Assembly: GCA_000827265.1 (NCBI GenBank)
Contig: KN834759.1
Span: forward strand, 98,260-162,259
DNA length: 64,000 nt
From: Collybiopsis luxurians FD-317 M1
Lineage: Eukaryota > Basidiomycota > Agaricomycetes > Agaricales > Omphalotaceae
Reading direction: 5' to 3'
The translations under genes and the position numbers were made by a program. Each line of letters starts with the position of its first letter. Within the stretch, counting starts at the first letter, position 1. This document shows, piece by piece, positions 11,807 to 24,560 of the stretch. Below the pieces are notes generated by a model that worked only from the letters and a program-made list of their open reading frames with translations, was not told where the DNA came from and did not search any database.

Positions 11807-14711
11807 ATGTCGGCGGCTTCTACTACCCAATCTCCCAGGCAATTGGATCGCGACGACCTTGCATCTTGGACTCGAGCGTATGCATTGCGCCCTAGCAACA
11901 GACATACTGATTCTCTTTCTACTCGCCGGCCATCACTTTATGACACTCACCTCCCATTGAGGCTGCAGCCCGCCTTGATCTCTCTTAGAAGGCCTCGTTT
12001 TCTGGAAAAATCGACCGGAAATGTCGCGGACTCGCCCGCAGTTGTAGATGAATATTTTCAAAAGCTGTCTGCCCGCGAGGGACTACTGGACTGCTTGACT
12101 GGAGACGTTCGAGACACGTTACGACTAATATGGGAGTACACTCTGGGAGGAATCAAAAATATCGCCCCGGTGAACGAAGACGGTGTAATTGAGGCCGAGA
12201 AAGACGTTTTCAAGGTTGTATTCTGCCTCGCTGCTCTTGCGATTTTCGACCTTTCAAAAAATCAGCTGCAAAACCTTCACAAGTGGGCTATATTCGCCAG
12301 GCGGAGCAGTACTGAGACAGAAACTAAAGCTGATCTTTTATTCGGACTTCATGACAAGGAAAAGATAGTAGACGATGACAAACACAATACTCCATTCTGC
12401 GATGCCATATGGCCTTTACTTCAGAACTTACCAGTCGAACATCTCAATTATATCGCAACTCTAGAGGGAAAAAACCTTCTTCTTGTCAGATTCAAGAGTC
12501 ATCTTCTTCTTCTTCTGTTCTCCCGCATCATCAAGAAAGGCGATCTGCATAGCATTTGGCCAGAGATAGATTGCATGGGTTGTGCGGAATTCAAAGAAAG
12601 CCACAGAGTGCACTCTAGCGCCGCGACACTATATGTCCCACAAGATAGTCAAGTTCTTTACGGCCTTTCGCCCATGCCTGACTCCAAGGTCGACGAAGAG
12701 ATACGACGCCTCCTCAACCTGACCACCCCTCCTGGGAATGGGAATCCAACTGCTCTGCGTCATGATCCTACAAGAACTGGAGTCTTCTATAGGGATGTTC
12801 TAAATTCTGTCAAGAAATCATTACAAGATCTTGGAGCTGAGGAAAGACTGCTTGATGTCATGGAATGGGCAGAGCGCTCTCGAAATATGTTTGTTCAGGT
12901 AAGTCTCCAATACATCTATTCCCTGCATTAAATTGAATTTGAACAGGGTTATGCTCAGCTTGTCAGACATAATCTGACCTTTGGCTTAATATCGTCCTAC
13001 AATCAATCCTTCCTCCTCCAACGAATCCGAGAAGATCGGACAGTAATTCTTTCGTACCTCCAACAACCTACCAGCGAAGGCTTTTTGCTTCAACGAACCC
13101 TTTGGCTCATTGATGCATGGCACGATGCCATTGACCGCAATCAAAACAGTACCGAGCTCTGGGATGATCCCTACAAATCTGCTAGGACTTCTTCCTATTC
13201 CCGACCCCCTAGTCCCATTATCAACGAAGGCAACAACTCAAAAAACGATCCGGACTATGTTGACGATGAGCCCAGTGAGCCCGACAGTGATGCCTCTGAC
13301 CCAAATGAAACCGGCGAGAGTCGTCGGTCTAGGCGAAAGACTAAGGCTCGAAAGCGGAACACTGGTAGGAATCCGAATCCCCCATCTGATCCTCCAGGGA
13401 AAGGCGATCGCCGCGGCGGCGGGGCAGGGGGAGCCGGCAGTGCTGGAGGTTCTGCTGCTGGGAGTTCTGACAGTGCTTCGTCGACCACGAGAAAGCGAGC
13501 CACGGATGAGAATAAATCCAAACGTTCTCAGTCAAAGCGGGGACGCAGAGCTAAAGATTGCGATCCCGAAGTTTAGCCAATGTATGTACTTTTTCCCACT
13601 TAGTTCCACTCAAGTCACAACGGTTTCTCAAAAACTCTTAGCAAATTCATCTTGCCTTTGATTGCGAGGAACATTTGTTAAAATCATCGGGGTTCAGCAA
13701 ATTTACTCGTGTCCCGTTCACGAACGCTTCGACGGGTATTACTACAACCTCATTCCCCATACCATATGGTACCACCACCCCGCCTCGACGCCCGTCGCCA
13801 AGCGGAGGCGAAACTGTCCGCCGATCTATGACCGAGAAAATCCCATTGGGTCGACGGTCTTCTACCAACAGTTCAACTTCCAGTGCCGGTTCCTCGTCTC
13901 TCGGAATAGGTCCACAGTCTAATACAAGCTCTCCTCCTACTGCTCCGCCTTCCTCCAATTCCCCAAGTCCAACTTCTTTAACTGACCTCAAGGGTGATGG
14001 TCCAATTACAGGAAAGGCCACCGGTAGCATAACCACCTCTGCTGCCGACTCCAACCATTTCGGAGGTGCTTTTATCATTGCTACTCACGCCGGCATCATT
14101 CTTGACACTAGAATTGCCGAATCGTCAATCGGAATCGTCTGGGGTGGCGTTTTGATCCCCGAGGGAGTGTACCACGCTAACGGTCGTCCTGCTGAACATA
14201 TTCGCATCGCAGTGAAGCTTGTGGACTGGGAGCGAGACTCGGAGAAAGAGGAGGGAACCATCAGCGGAGATGGACAGGCTATCCTCAAAGAGGCGGAGGT
14301 ATACGAGTACTTAGCAAATATGGCCCCAGAGTCCCACATCACACCGAAGTACTATGGTGTGTTCAATTGCTCTGGTGCTATTGCACTGATCCTAGAAGAC
14401 GGCGGTGAACGATTGCCTCAAGAATCCCTCGAAAAGCTAAAAGATATCGAGTAAGTTTCTTCTCTTTCAAATCAGTTAGATGCTAACACGGTTTCTTGCA
14501 TAGGAAACATTACCTCTTTGAGATGGCTCAACAGTTGCACAACCTTGGGATCAAGCACAATGACCTTTCATCGCACAACATTCTCATAGATACAACCGGC
14601 AAACTGAGCATCATTGATTTTCGCAATGCCCAACTTGGTCACCATTGCCCTGGTCCTTTCGCGTGCGATGAATTGCAGGAATTTGCAACGCGCATCAAAC
14701 TGAGTATGTAG
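11807..14711 (+). CDS. Large orphan protein with C-terminal kinase-like domain
   Basis: Four exons (11807-12898, 12947-13570, 13642-14450, 14504-14711) join to 910 residues. The C-terminal third has kinase-like marks: IAVKLVDW (lysine), EAEVYEYL (helix C glutamate), ALILEDGGERL (hinge), HNDLSSHNILID (catalytic loop with D and N) and IIDFRNA in place of DFG. The middle part, GYAQLVRHNLTFGLISSYNQ, resembles the nuclease-fold module that precedes kinase domains in some fungal Crinkler-like and FunK1-like proteins (inference; I see no clear D-ExK site). Between them lies a low-complexity Asp/Glu, Arg/Lys and Gly/Ser stretch that could be a nuclear signal. The intron at 13571 needs a poor donor (GTTTAG); otherwise the frame stops at 13574 and the kinase part is separate. 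It may work in signalling or genome conflict. Confidence 0.65.
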
Positions 14712-14900
14712 ATACATACAGTGTACATACTCTTAGAATCCAGACGATTACCCATTGCCAGTATTGTGTAACGCTCTGACCTCCCCTGTACGAAACTTTT
14801 TGACTACAGCGATCTGCATGTATACGTAGATCCATTCGGAACGCAAAGAACGTCTACTTTGTAATTGAGTTGTAAGAGGCGTCCAAAAAAAGTTCGTACA

Positions 14901-16398
14901 TCATCTCCTTCTCCTGTCATCTTCCTTATGCCGCTCGTAGTCCCGTTCTCGCCTATCCCTCCTTTCTCTATCTCCATCTCTTTCTCTATCGAGCCTGCCA
15001 TCGCGTCTTGGACTAGCGCTCCGTCTGCGCGAATCCCTATCGCGGCTTCGACTTCGTCTCCTCGAACCTTTATCCCGTCTTTCATGGCGTACAGAATCAG
15101 ACGGCACGTCAAATACCATCCCGTACCCTCCACCCCTTCCACCGCTCTCATCGTCCTCACGGTACCGTCTCGTCTCAACCAGGTCATCTCGTCCAGCAAA
15201 TCCACGTCCCCCTCTACCTTTTCCTCTAGAGCCAAGTGAAGGACCGCGTGTAATATCATTAGACCAAAATTGATTCGCTTTGGCCACAGATTGGGAAAAG
15301 TCAACCCAGATCCGCCGGTCGTCGACCAAGACATTTTGCATCTTGAAATAAGCCTAGTATGGACGATTGATTTGCACGGCAATGGAAACTAAAATTTCTA
15401 ACTGCTTACCTGTTCCGCGTCCTCCCTCTTATCAAACTCTATAAACGCATACTGTAAACTATCCCCCGTTTTCTTGTCCCTGATGACCTGGCAGCTCATG
15501 ATCACCCCAAACCTCGAAAATATCAGCTCCAAATCCTCATCCCGCGTGACTGGATTCAATTTGCACACAAAGAGTACGTTTTCCGGAGGACGGACGTTGG
15601 CAAATGGAAGGTCTCCCACCATTTCGAGGGTGAGGGCCGAAGAAGCAGCGGCGGCTGCTCGTCGCTGACGCTCCTGCTCTTCTTCAGGAATATCAGACGT
15701 GAGAGGGTCTTCGTCCTCGCCAATTCCTACGAACCCGCTCCCTGCGTCGGGAGGACGTGTCGGCGGTGCGGAAGGCGTGATTTCAGAAAGACCTGGCGGG
15801 TCGGGGAATGGGTCATCGAGTATAACAACGTGCCGTATTCGAATATCCTTCATTGGTCGAAAGTCCCGAGCAACAAAAGTGTCGTTGATCTTGTCGAGCG
15901 TGTCCAATCCCTCGACGACGTGTCCAAACACAGCGTGGACTCCGTCCAGGTATTCTGCATTGTCAACAAGGGTGACAAAAAATTGACTGGCACATCCTGA
16001 TATTCCGGTTTCAGGAGAAGGCGCAACAGCCATGGATACAGTGCCTTTTGCGATGTGCTTCAGCTTGGGAATGATTTCTGGTGTGAAGAACCTTGATGCG
16101 AGAGCTGGAGGCGAAGATTCGGAGGAAGAAGATTTGGAATGAATGTATGACCAAATGGATTCCCCACCGGTCCCACTCGCTGTTGGGTCACCAGTTTGAG
16201 CAAGAAAATCTTTCTGTACTGCTTTCGGTCAGATATACAGGATGTATCGATGATAGAAGACTTACCATTGAAAAAGGCGTTCAGATTGTAATAGTACACT
16301 TTACACAATTTGAGGAAGTTTTCGCAGGTTTTTGGACATTTTTCGACTTCGAGATCAATGACAAGGTCTCCAAGCGAGGTCTCCAAAAGCACCGACAT
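14901..16398 (-). CDS. Cyclophilin-type peptidyl-prolyl isomerase with RRM (PPIL4/CYP6 type)
   Basis: Proline isomerase with an RNA-recognition motif, a family of nuclear, splicing-associated proteins. Starting at ATG 16398 ([17 protein letters not shown]), the first intron is removed at AATG|GTAAGT and exon 2 resumes [21 protein letters not shown]. The cyclophilin core then shows SQFFVTL and [15 protein letters not shown] linker [10 protein letters not shown] typical of the family leads to the RRM (RNP2 VLFVCKL, RNP1-like YAFIEF), followed by [20 protein letters not shown] after another intron. The tail is rich in Arg, Asp and Ser dipeptides. The ATG at 16398 is preferred over an in-frame TTG. 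Complete. Confidence 0.9.
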
Positions 16399-16832
16399 CT
16401 CCAAGGGTGCGAGGGTTCAGAAGAAAGCCCTTTACGCGTCGAATTGGTTCAAGCTGGACTGGTGGATTGAACTAAACGCCCAATAGGCGCTCTGATCATG
16501 TGCATGAGCGCTAATTGGCGCTTACGACTTTGGCTTCCTCAGAATCAAGCTCTCGTCATACTGTTGTCTCTTCCTCCCCAACTGCTGCGGGTGGATTCAA
16601 ATTTTATTCCTGGAAACGAAATCCTATCACCTCCTGGAAACTAGAAATCTTATACTCGCTTGTATGTATTTATCTGCTGCCGAGTCTTTATGGAATTGTG
16701 CAATTCAATTCGGCATCGATGTTTTACTGGCAGTATTACCATGCATGCCTGAAATTCCACTCCATGGGAATTCGTTATCGTATACCATCAATATGGTCTC
16801 CTGTGCCTCTGAATAAAAAGTCATACGTACGA
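16399..16832. other. Intergenic, no gene seen
   Basis: Head-to-head spacer between the cyclophilin gene and the urea transporter. A 115-codon open frame at 16515 has no splice or family support. Confidence 0.5.
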
Positions 16833-16951
16833 CTTATCAAGCTTATCAAAAGCCCCAAATAGATGAGTTCCGCAGAAGGCGTTCTTTTCCCTCCCGGTTA
16901 GCGTTGGCGAAGTTTTCCGAGGCGAAGTTTTCCGAAAAGTTCTTCCTTATC
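16833..16951 (-). promoter_or_regulatory. Three GATA-factor sites upstream of the urea transporter
   Basis: CTTATC (GATAAG on the other strand) occurs at 16833-16838, 16842-16847 and 16946-16951, within 190 bp of the transporter ATG; a TATTTA box lies at 16975-16980. GATAAG is the known target of AreA/Nit2-type nitrogen regulators, so nitrogen-catabolite control of the urea transporter is a reasonable inference. Confidence 0.5.
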
Positions 16952-17021
16952 AACCACAACGCGCGTCTGGAGAGTATTTAAGCCAACTCAGTGCAATCTA
17001 CTTCATCTATTGGTCTGGAAT

Positions 17022-20000
17022 ATGTCGGGCGCTGACTCCGAGTTTAGACCGTTATTAGGCAAGTATAGACTCCACTCGAAAATCTATTGTCGATATGACC
17101 TTGATCTGTGTAGCTCAGAGCGTCGGGTATGGTGTCGTCGTCGGTACGCGTCTCAGAAAAGTGCATTACTTAGTTGGAATTTCTCCTAAAGTTCAGTTGC
17201 AACTTGCAGGAGTGGGGTTTTTCTTTGCGGGAATAATGCTATTCTTGACGTACTTACAATCGCGGTATACGGACCTGTCTCCTAGGTCTTCTGAAGAGTT
17301 TACAGTGAGTTTTCATCTTTTTCATCGTATAACATGCCGATTCAGTTCCTTCCAGAGCGCCTCACGAAACGTCAAGGTGGGGAGGAGACTATGACCTTGA
17401 TCTTATACCTTGTGTCTTCGCTAAATAATGCTTCTCCAGCCTGGATTAGTATGTTGTGGAATGTATGCCTACGGTTTTTCCAAGTCGGATTAATGTCTCA
17501 CAGATGCATGCAGCGTCAGTGCCTGGACCTGGAGTGCTACATTGTTGCAATCAAGTACAGCAGCATACACTTTCGGCGTCAGTGGGCCTTGGTATGTCTA
17601 TCCCGATTTACCCATGGTCAACGCTGACGCCGCCCCGTAGGTGGTACGGAGTCGGAGGGACAATTCAGCTGGCTTTCTTTGGCATGGTAGCTGCAAAAGT
17701 CAAGATGAATGCGAACGGCGCTCACACTTTCCTCGAGGTATGCAGAGAGGTGATACTTTATTGGTCATTTATTTTTGCCCCTCAGATTGTTCAGGTGCGA
17801 TTCGGAAGAGGTCCACATCTGTTATTCACGTTCTACGGCTTCCTTTGCAACCTTGTCGTTTGCGGCTCTTTATTACGTGAGTGCCCTTGCAGCCCTTTGC
17901 CATTTTTTTTCTTCTGATGTTGGACCCATACTGTAACAGTCGGTGGATCGGCCACAGTGACAGCCTTGACTGGGATGAATACCGGTATAGTGTCTTCCTT
18001 CCCCATCTTGTCTAGGGCTTACGCAGTGGGATCAGATGCTGCGTGTATGCTATTGCCTATCGGTATAGCTGTGTATGTTGTCGTGGGAGGATTAAGGGCA
18101 ACCTTCGTTCGTTATATTTCGTATAACCGCAGCGTTTCGTGAACTCATCTCAATTTATCTTCAGATCGTCGACTGGAGTCACACCGTGATCCTGTTCATT
18201 ATCATATACATCGTACGTGTTCTTATGACCGTAGTATTTCGTGAGCTCATCTCTATTATTTTCAGTTCGTCTTCATTACCTAGTAAGCTCTATTGTTCAC
18301 CTTTGCGCCACAAAACCCTAAGGAATGCTCAGCGGTACCTCTCAAGTCACTGAAGGAGTTTCGGGCTTGTATGACCTCCTTCATGCTGCAGCAGCAGCTA
18401 CGCCTGTCGACGGGAATCAGGGCGGCAGCTACCTCACTATGAAGAGTAACCAAGGCCTTCTATTCGGTGCAGCGACCATTTTGAGTGGTTTCGCGGGAAT
18501 CTTTTGCGATCAAGGTATGCCTGCGCGGAGAATTTTCGTGCGCGCTCATGCTGATCCCTTCCTTGTATACAGGATATTGGCAAAGAGTACGGTCTTATCC
18601 AACCTTCGAACAAATTCCTGCTCATACGGTGCTAGGCTATCGCCAGCCACCCTACATCCACTACTAAAGCCTACGTGAGTACCAAATATGGTGATCGATG
18701 ATTGAAATAACCGGATATTCCAGATGTTAGGAGGTTTATCTTGGTTCGCTGTTCCGTTCGCCTTCGCCTCCTGCTTGGGTCTCGCGGCTCGAGGACTTAT
18801 TAATAATGTTCGTCGATGGGTTTATTTCCTCTGTGTACATTGTCTTGAAAAGCTCCTCTAGCCAAACTTCCCAACCTACCCCAATCCACTTTCGGCTTCT
18901 CAGACGAGTGCGGGACTAGCAGCTCCAGCCGCTGCCGCAGTCATTATGGGAAAAGGAGGAGCTATCGCTATCCTTTTGGTGGTCTTCATGGCAGTCACTT
19001 CGGCTGCAAGTGCGGAACTGATTGGAGTTTCCAGTCTTTTGTGAGTCACAGCTGCTCTGAGCCTCTGTCTATGCTTTCTGATCACTGATCTTGAATGTTG
19101 CAGCTCGTACGAGTATGTGTTCTACTACGAATACGCATCAAGTTCGAGTATTGACCCGTGTGGCTACAGCATTTATAGAACGTACTTCCGACCTAATGCG
19201 AAAGGACCGGAGATTGTTAGAGTATCTCACTACTTTATCTGCTTTTGGGCTGTGTGGATGGGTGCATGGGCAGTGATTGTACGTCAATCCCATTTACACC
19301 GAACTATCAGTGTAATCAGTGGTGTTAACTTTCCTATTCTAGCTCAATAAAGCGGGGGTGGACCTGGGTTGGGTTAGTACTCTCTAGTTTCTGATACAAG
19401 CCTCGTCTAAATTTTCCATCTACAAGTTATTCTATGTGCAGTACGTCCTTTGCCAAGAGGATCATGACGATTACCCGAATAATTTCACTATGTAATTAGA
19501 GGGGTAGTTCTCTCTCCCGCTGTAATACCCATCGGATTAACCGTCTCGTGGAGTAAACTGTCGAAGCCCGCAGTAACTCTAGGTCCCATACTGGGTGCCA
19601 TGCTCGGAATGACTGCATGGATGATTGGGTGCTGGAAAATTCTAGGTTGGTCGATCATCGCTGCCGTTATACGCCTCGCCCATCCTGTCCTAACCAGTCA
19701 TCACTTTCAGGGAGTATCAATATCACAAATCTCGCAAATCCTTATTCCGCGGTCTGCAGTGGATTGACTGGATTACTATTCTCAGGGATTATCTCGATCG
19801 GATTGTCGCTTTGGAGTAGATCCTTCCCTTCTCCTGCTCCAAAGCACATTTTTCTAATCGATTCGAACAGGACCAGATAATTATGACTTCAAAGGCACGA
19901 GAGGGATCGCTAATTTGGATAGCAATCGAGAAAGTTTGGGCGAGATTCGAACGAGCACCTCAGACGAAGAAAAGGTAGACAGTACAGTCGTGGAGCATGA

Positions 20001-20426
20001 TATCGCAGATCAAGACGTAGTTCTGCTAGCGAATGGAGACGTCGTTGAAGTTTCAGTCTTGAAAAGTAGCTTCAAAAGAGCAGCGTGGTATTCGTCGGCG
20101 TTGACTGTCATCGTCACCATCATAGGTACGCAGTTTTTTTTTGCTCATTGGCTCTTGTTGCGATCGACGGTTTTGGTAGTCCCGCTCCCGATGTTCTTCT
20201 CTCATTATACGTACAGTAAACAGTTCTTTGGATTCTGGGTATCCACGAGCATGTAAGTAACACCATCTTCAAAGAGAAGGTTACTGACATCTGCTGCGAT
20301 AGAATATGGGTTCTCTTGAGTGGTTTCTTTTCAGTCCTTCTGCCAGTTTGGGAGTCTAGGCAGGAGATAATGCTGATTCTTCGCGGCTGTTACAAATCTC
20401 TGGTACGGAAGGAACAGGCTAGTTGA
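17022..20426 (+). CDS. Urea active transporter, DUR3 type (sodium:solute symporter family)
   Basis: Plasma-membrane importer of urea (and possibly polyamines). From ATG 17022 (MSGADSEFRPLL) the many short exons reconstruct the DUR3 pattern in order: [131 protein letters not shown], and TSAASAELIGVSSLL. About a dozen membrane helices are expected. The C-terminus adds a charged cytoplasmic loop (19910-20050) and further hydrophobic segments, ending near KEQAS. Every splice I tried kept frame, so it looks functional. Upstream GATA sites support nitrogen control. Confidence 0.9.
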
Positions 20427-20817
20427 CCTTAAAAACACATACTCTGCTACTTATATAGTAGCCGCTACTACTTTTGGACCGCTTGGGTTGCCCAGGTCCT
20501 CAGCGTGACTATCAAATCTGAATTAGAGGTATCTCATGAAGCGAATGTCTTGGGTGTTGCCACTCGTGCCTCAAGCCAAGCGAAACACAAAATGGACCGA
20601 ACTTGAAGCCCGAAGGACCAAGCTTGTATTCTGGGACGTGTGACCCCTTAAAAGAAGTTTCCAGGACGCTAGCATGAAATTGAGAGTCTGTGGTATTGAA
20701 CCGCCGGTTCACCGTTCAGCATTATAAGATACACAATTGGTAGGCATTTCTGAATGTGTTCGAGCCTTCCTCTGTACACGATAGCCTGGCTATGAGGATT
20801 CGGATTGTGACCAAGGT

Positions 20818-21201
20818 CTAATAAGCTGGTTGAAGGTGGTGCAAACGACGGAAGTGAGAGGATATAGTTAGATTAGGATAGAGCTCTGCATACTCCTCCG
20901 AGTCAGATATTATCTCCATCGTATTCTCGCTGATCCCACGTGGATGACGAGGAGTACCTTTGGAGCCGCCGCGGCGATGAGCGCCTATAGTTCGCGACTT
21001 TCTTTTTTTTTTCTCAAGAACTTGCAGAATTTCAATCAGCTGTTCACTTGTATACTGACCGCTACTACTTTTCGAATACAGATAACATAGTAGATAATTA
21101 CGGATGTCATTAAGTCGTGTCGATGTCGTTCTACGTCTGGACGATTCAGTCGGCCATAGTAGCTTATTAATTAATACCAGGAATCTTGGACGGTATCCCA
21201 T
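20818..21201 (-). CDS. Doubtful small ORF, 127 codons
   Basis: An ATG-started frame (MGYRPRFLVLINKLLW) running to 20818 with a basic centre containing KKKRKS. No family recognised, no introns needed. It lies between the convergent 3' ends of the urea transporter and the GH30 gene, where such frames often occur by chance. Confidence 0.2.
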   Translation of the reverse strand: MGYRPRFLVLINKLLWPTESSRRRTTSTRLNDIRNYLLCYLYSKSSSGQYTSEQLIEILQVLEKKKRKSRTIGAHRRGGSKGTPRHPRGISENTMEIISDSEEYAELYPNLTISSHFRRLHHLQPAY

Positions 21202-21319
21202 GAAAATAAAGCGAATGTCTAAATAAGTTTCATTAGAGAACTCGGAGATAAAGAATCAGAAAAGAGAGTGCACTCACAAGGATGTCGTGAAAAAGTAATG
21301 AAAGAGCTCGAATAGTCAT

Positions 21320-23919
21320 TCAATGGAAGAACTGGAGGGGTTGCTGCTTGCCATCGGTTTCCGAGTACAGAGAGTAAGGATCCTCTTCGCTTGTGCCGTT
21401 GAGTGATTCATTAGGAGCTAGTAAAGGGCATGGATCAGTGTCTTTGAATTTGGAGTTGAAGATCGGCAGACATACCAAACCACCACAACGTGGTAACTCC
21501 TACAGGGAAAGTGTACGCGGCCTACGATGCGAAATAAGACGCGGATTCACATCTCAACGGTGTTATCAAAGACGTGCCTGCATTCCTCGGAACTCGATGG
21601 TAGTCGCGACCGGCGTAGGGTCCCAATTTCCATTGTTAGTGTCATCCGCTTGGAAGGTCTTTTGAAAAACGAGTTTAGGACGCGGAGATCACAACTACTC
21701 ACAGTTCAGCACTACAATGGAATACCTCAACCAGTCTGAGGGGTTAACCCTTCCAGTAACGTACGCCGAAACGATGAGTGCCGAACCTAGTTGTCCACCG
21801 ACGGAGACACCGATACGTTGGCCGAAAGGTCCTCCGACGTCTTTGGGAATGACTGCTTTCGAGGCTTGAGCCATAGCATAGACTGTCGATTCAAAGGAGG
21901 ATTTGCATAACTGAACGACTGACCCACAAGGGAGGAAGAGGACCGTACGCACATTCCTGGTTAACACTGTATGATCCATCGCTGTTGATCTGAACAATTC
22001 CGCGACAACCGCCACCGCAGCTATCAGTACCGGGAAGCATAGGCTGGCCATTTCCGTCAAGAGCGAGATTCCACATCAATCCTGTTGATGCACCATACTG
22101 GACAGCACCTACGAAGCGAGGCTGATCAGATGCGCCACATAATACAAGACTTATTCGGTCGACTCACCAGTGAAGCTGTCAGAGAAGGTTTAAGCGATCG
22201 ATAAGAGCAATGAAGTTAGACGAAAGAAGCGGCGCACATATTCTCCATGTACCACTATATCAAGGTCCATTAGCCCCGTTATTCCTCTTCCTATCATTTG
22301 CTAGTCGACATACCTTGATATCACTCCACCAATCACTCCCTAGCGTCCCGGAGCACTCTATAACATAACACTCATCAGTCAAGGTTGTCTTCCTCCTGGA
22401 TTGACAAATGTACCAGTGAAATATATCTAGATGCAAACTAGTCACATTTTTATTCGGGACAGATTTCGCATAGAAGAACTTACCTCCTTGTTCGGGAAGG
22501 CTGCTTGAAAGACAGCTTGCTCATTGACTGTGCCCTATTGGAAAGATCCATGTCAAATCCTCGAAATTTCACTTCTCTATAAACATAAACTAACCTGGTA
22601 ACAATGGAACGCCACACCGGCAAACGCATTCGGAGCAGCCTGCAAAAGGGGTACAGCATAACTTGACACACCCGACCAATTATGGTCGAACCCTAGTAAA
22701 AGACAGACAGATATATCAAAACGATGCTGACTGAATTAAGCAAAAGAAAGTCGCGAACCAATGAGCTTTACAGAACCAAACCCATTGTTATTCATCAAGC
22801 TTCTGAGCGCCGTTCCTATCTGAGCCTCGACGGCGACCGTCATTGTGCATGATGGATATGTCGAATCACTGTTCTGGGGTTCATTCTGGATAGATATGGC
22901 ATAAGGTGTAAGGCCCTGAGACTGGAATCCCTGGAGACATTTGAGAAGGTAGTTCGCGTCTGTGTTTGAAGGGAATGAGGATGTTTCTCGTCGCTGAACG
23001 CGTAACGAACTAACATATAGAGACAGAGCTGCTAGTCAGAGATCCGCCGTCCATAGTCCCAGAACTTTTCATCCAACCAGGCTGTCGAAACCCATAAACA
23101 TTATTGCAAGGATCGACGAGACGAAGCAAAACTTGCCGGAGACCAAGGAAGTACATGGATCTTGATATCTGAGGGACCAATCAAACCTCGAATCTTCGAA
23201 GCAAATCGAAATCGAAATCTTACACTGATTGACCGATTGGATATCCTTCAAAGTGGAAAAAACATACGACGGCGCGTTATTGATATTGAACTTGCTGAAG
23301 GAAGTGTCGCCGGGCGAGGTGTCGTAGGTGTAAGTAGTCGCAGAAAAATCCGTGGCGCCCAGGGGTACGCGAATGTAATTCAATCCCGCAACGTTTGCAC
23401 CATCCGTCGGCGAAAACAGATAGTTAATAAGAGCCCAATAATTGTTTGAATTAGTATTCTAATGCAAAATGAGGCTTCGAATCAGCCGGCGGTTATAAGA
23501 AGATCACGCTGAACTATAATGGCGCACCTTCAAGTTATTGAAAAGCATTGCCGCAGAATCAGCTGCACACATATGCAGTCCGAATAAGAATAAACCCGAG
23601 GAGGAGGATGAAAGAAAAGCAGCACGACGCACTGAGAGTCCCGCCGAAACCAAACATGTTTTGGAACACCTGAGAATCATCTACCATGATATCAGCACTC
23701 CCTATTGCGCCTGGCGAGACAAAGTTGATGGGCGTGGATGGGGCGAGGGACGTGAAAAGGTGAGCTCGCTCCCAAGTCGTCTGCCACTGTGTCGAAGCGT
23801 GAGCCCAACTGCTGCAATAATCGCCTTTGCACTAGAGTACTTACAATGTCCCAAATCTGCTGAGAAGCAGCAGGCTGGAGGATGAAGAGTAGCAGAGAGA
23901 ACCAAGAGAGAAGCATCAT
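21320..23919 (-). CDS. GH30 family endo-beta-1,6-glucanase / glucosylceramidase-like enzyme
   Basis: Secreted glycoside hydrolase, probably acting on beta-1,6-glucan of fungal walls. The start ATG 23919 opens a signal peptide (MMLLSWFSLLLFILQPAASQ). Exons then give GSADIMVDDSQVFQNMFGFGG, NYIRVPLGATDFSATTYTYD, the acid/base region PYAISIQNEPQNSDSTYPS (Glu in NEP), the nucleophile region VIECSGTLGSDWWSDIKW, and the very conserved MMWNLALDGNGQPMLPG followed by CGGGCRGIVQ. The C-terminal beta-sandwich ends GKQQPLQFFH before TGA at 21320. Introns are short and numerous. No break found. Confidence 0.88.
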
Positions 23920-24560
23920 AGTAACGTCCTGGGGGTAACACGCCGAGGTACCGTTGTTATACTTGGTGCAATATGAACTGTACCTAGTGCGTCTATCGGC
24001 TGCGAGGGAAGTTCTGGGAAACCAAAGACAGATTCAGAAGCAGCACGTCTTTGGGCGGGTCCAATCCGATCGTGAAATACAAAGGGAGCAAACGGAAGAA
24101 AAGCCAAAGACAACGGATCTGGAATATGAACGTGGAGGAGATGACTGGGATCCATGTGGAAACGAGCGTAATATAGGAAAATAGCACCCTCTCCATCATC
24201 TGATGTCAGAGCTACAAATTGTACAATCGCTGCGTTCGTTTTGTTCGCCAACGCGATCTGGTCAATCATCGCGTCATGCAATATTCAATTCTAAAATGGC
24301 ATTGACATGTGGCCTATGCATTTAGGTCCAATCATTCTCAGCGAAAGCTTGAAGCAACTCTAATTTCGTAGCCAGCGGCAATTCAGAGAAGGTGTCTCGA
24401 GACTCGAGCCGAGAGAGAGAAAACAATACGTAGGTATTCTATCACCGCAGAGAACTGAAAACTCCACAATTGAACGCAATGAACCTGAAAGGGCTATTCT
24501 CATCCAAAAATAGTACATCGCAAAGCAAAGACGCAATAAAAAAGGTACAGCGCAATCTAC
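23920..24560. other. Intergenic, promoter of the GH30 gene
   Basis: Holds the GH30 promoter and the 3' flank of the adaptin gene. The 121-codon minus frame at 23916-24281 is not supported by any domain or splice pattern. Confidence 0.5.

Noticed and set aside
13110..13661. 183-codon frame overlapping the kinase-like gene's second exon
   Set aside because: The other frame continues exon 1 after a good intron; this one has no link to either side.
18590..18650. Apparent frameshift in the urea transporter after GYWQR
   Set aside because: A short intron (GTACGG to CTAG) restores [13 protein letters not shown], the family sequence.
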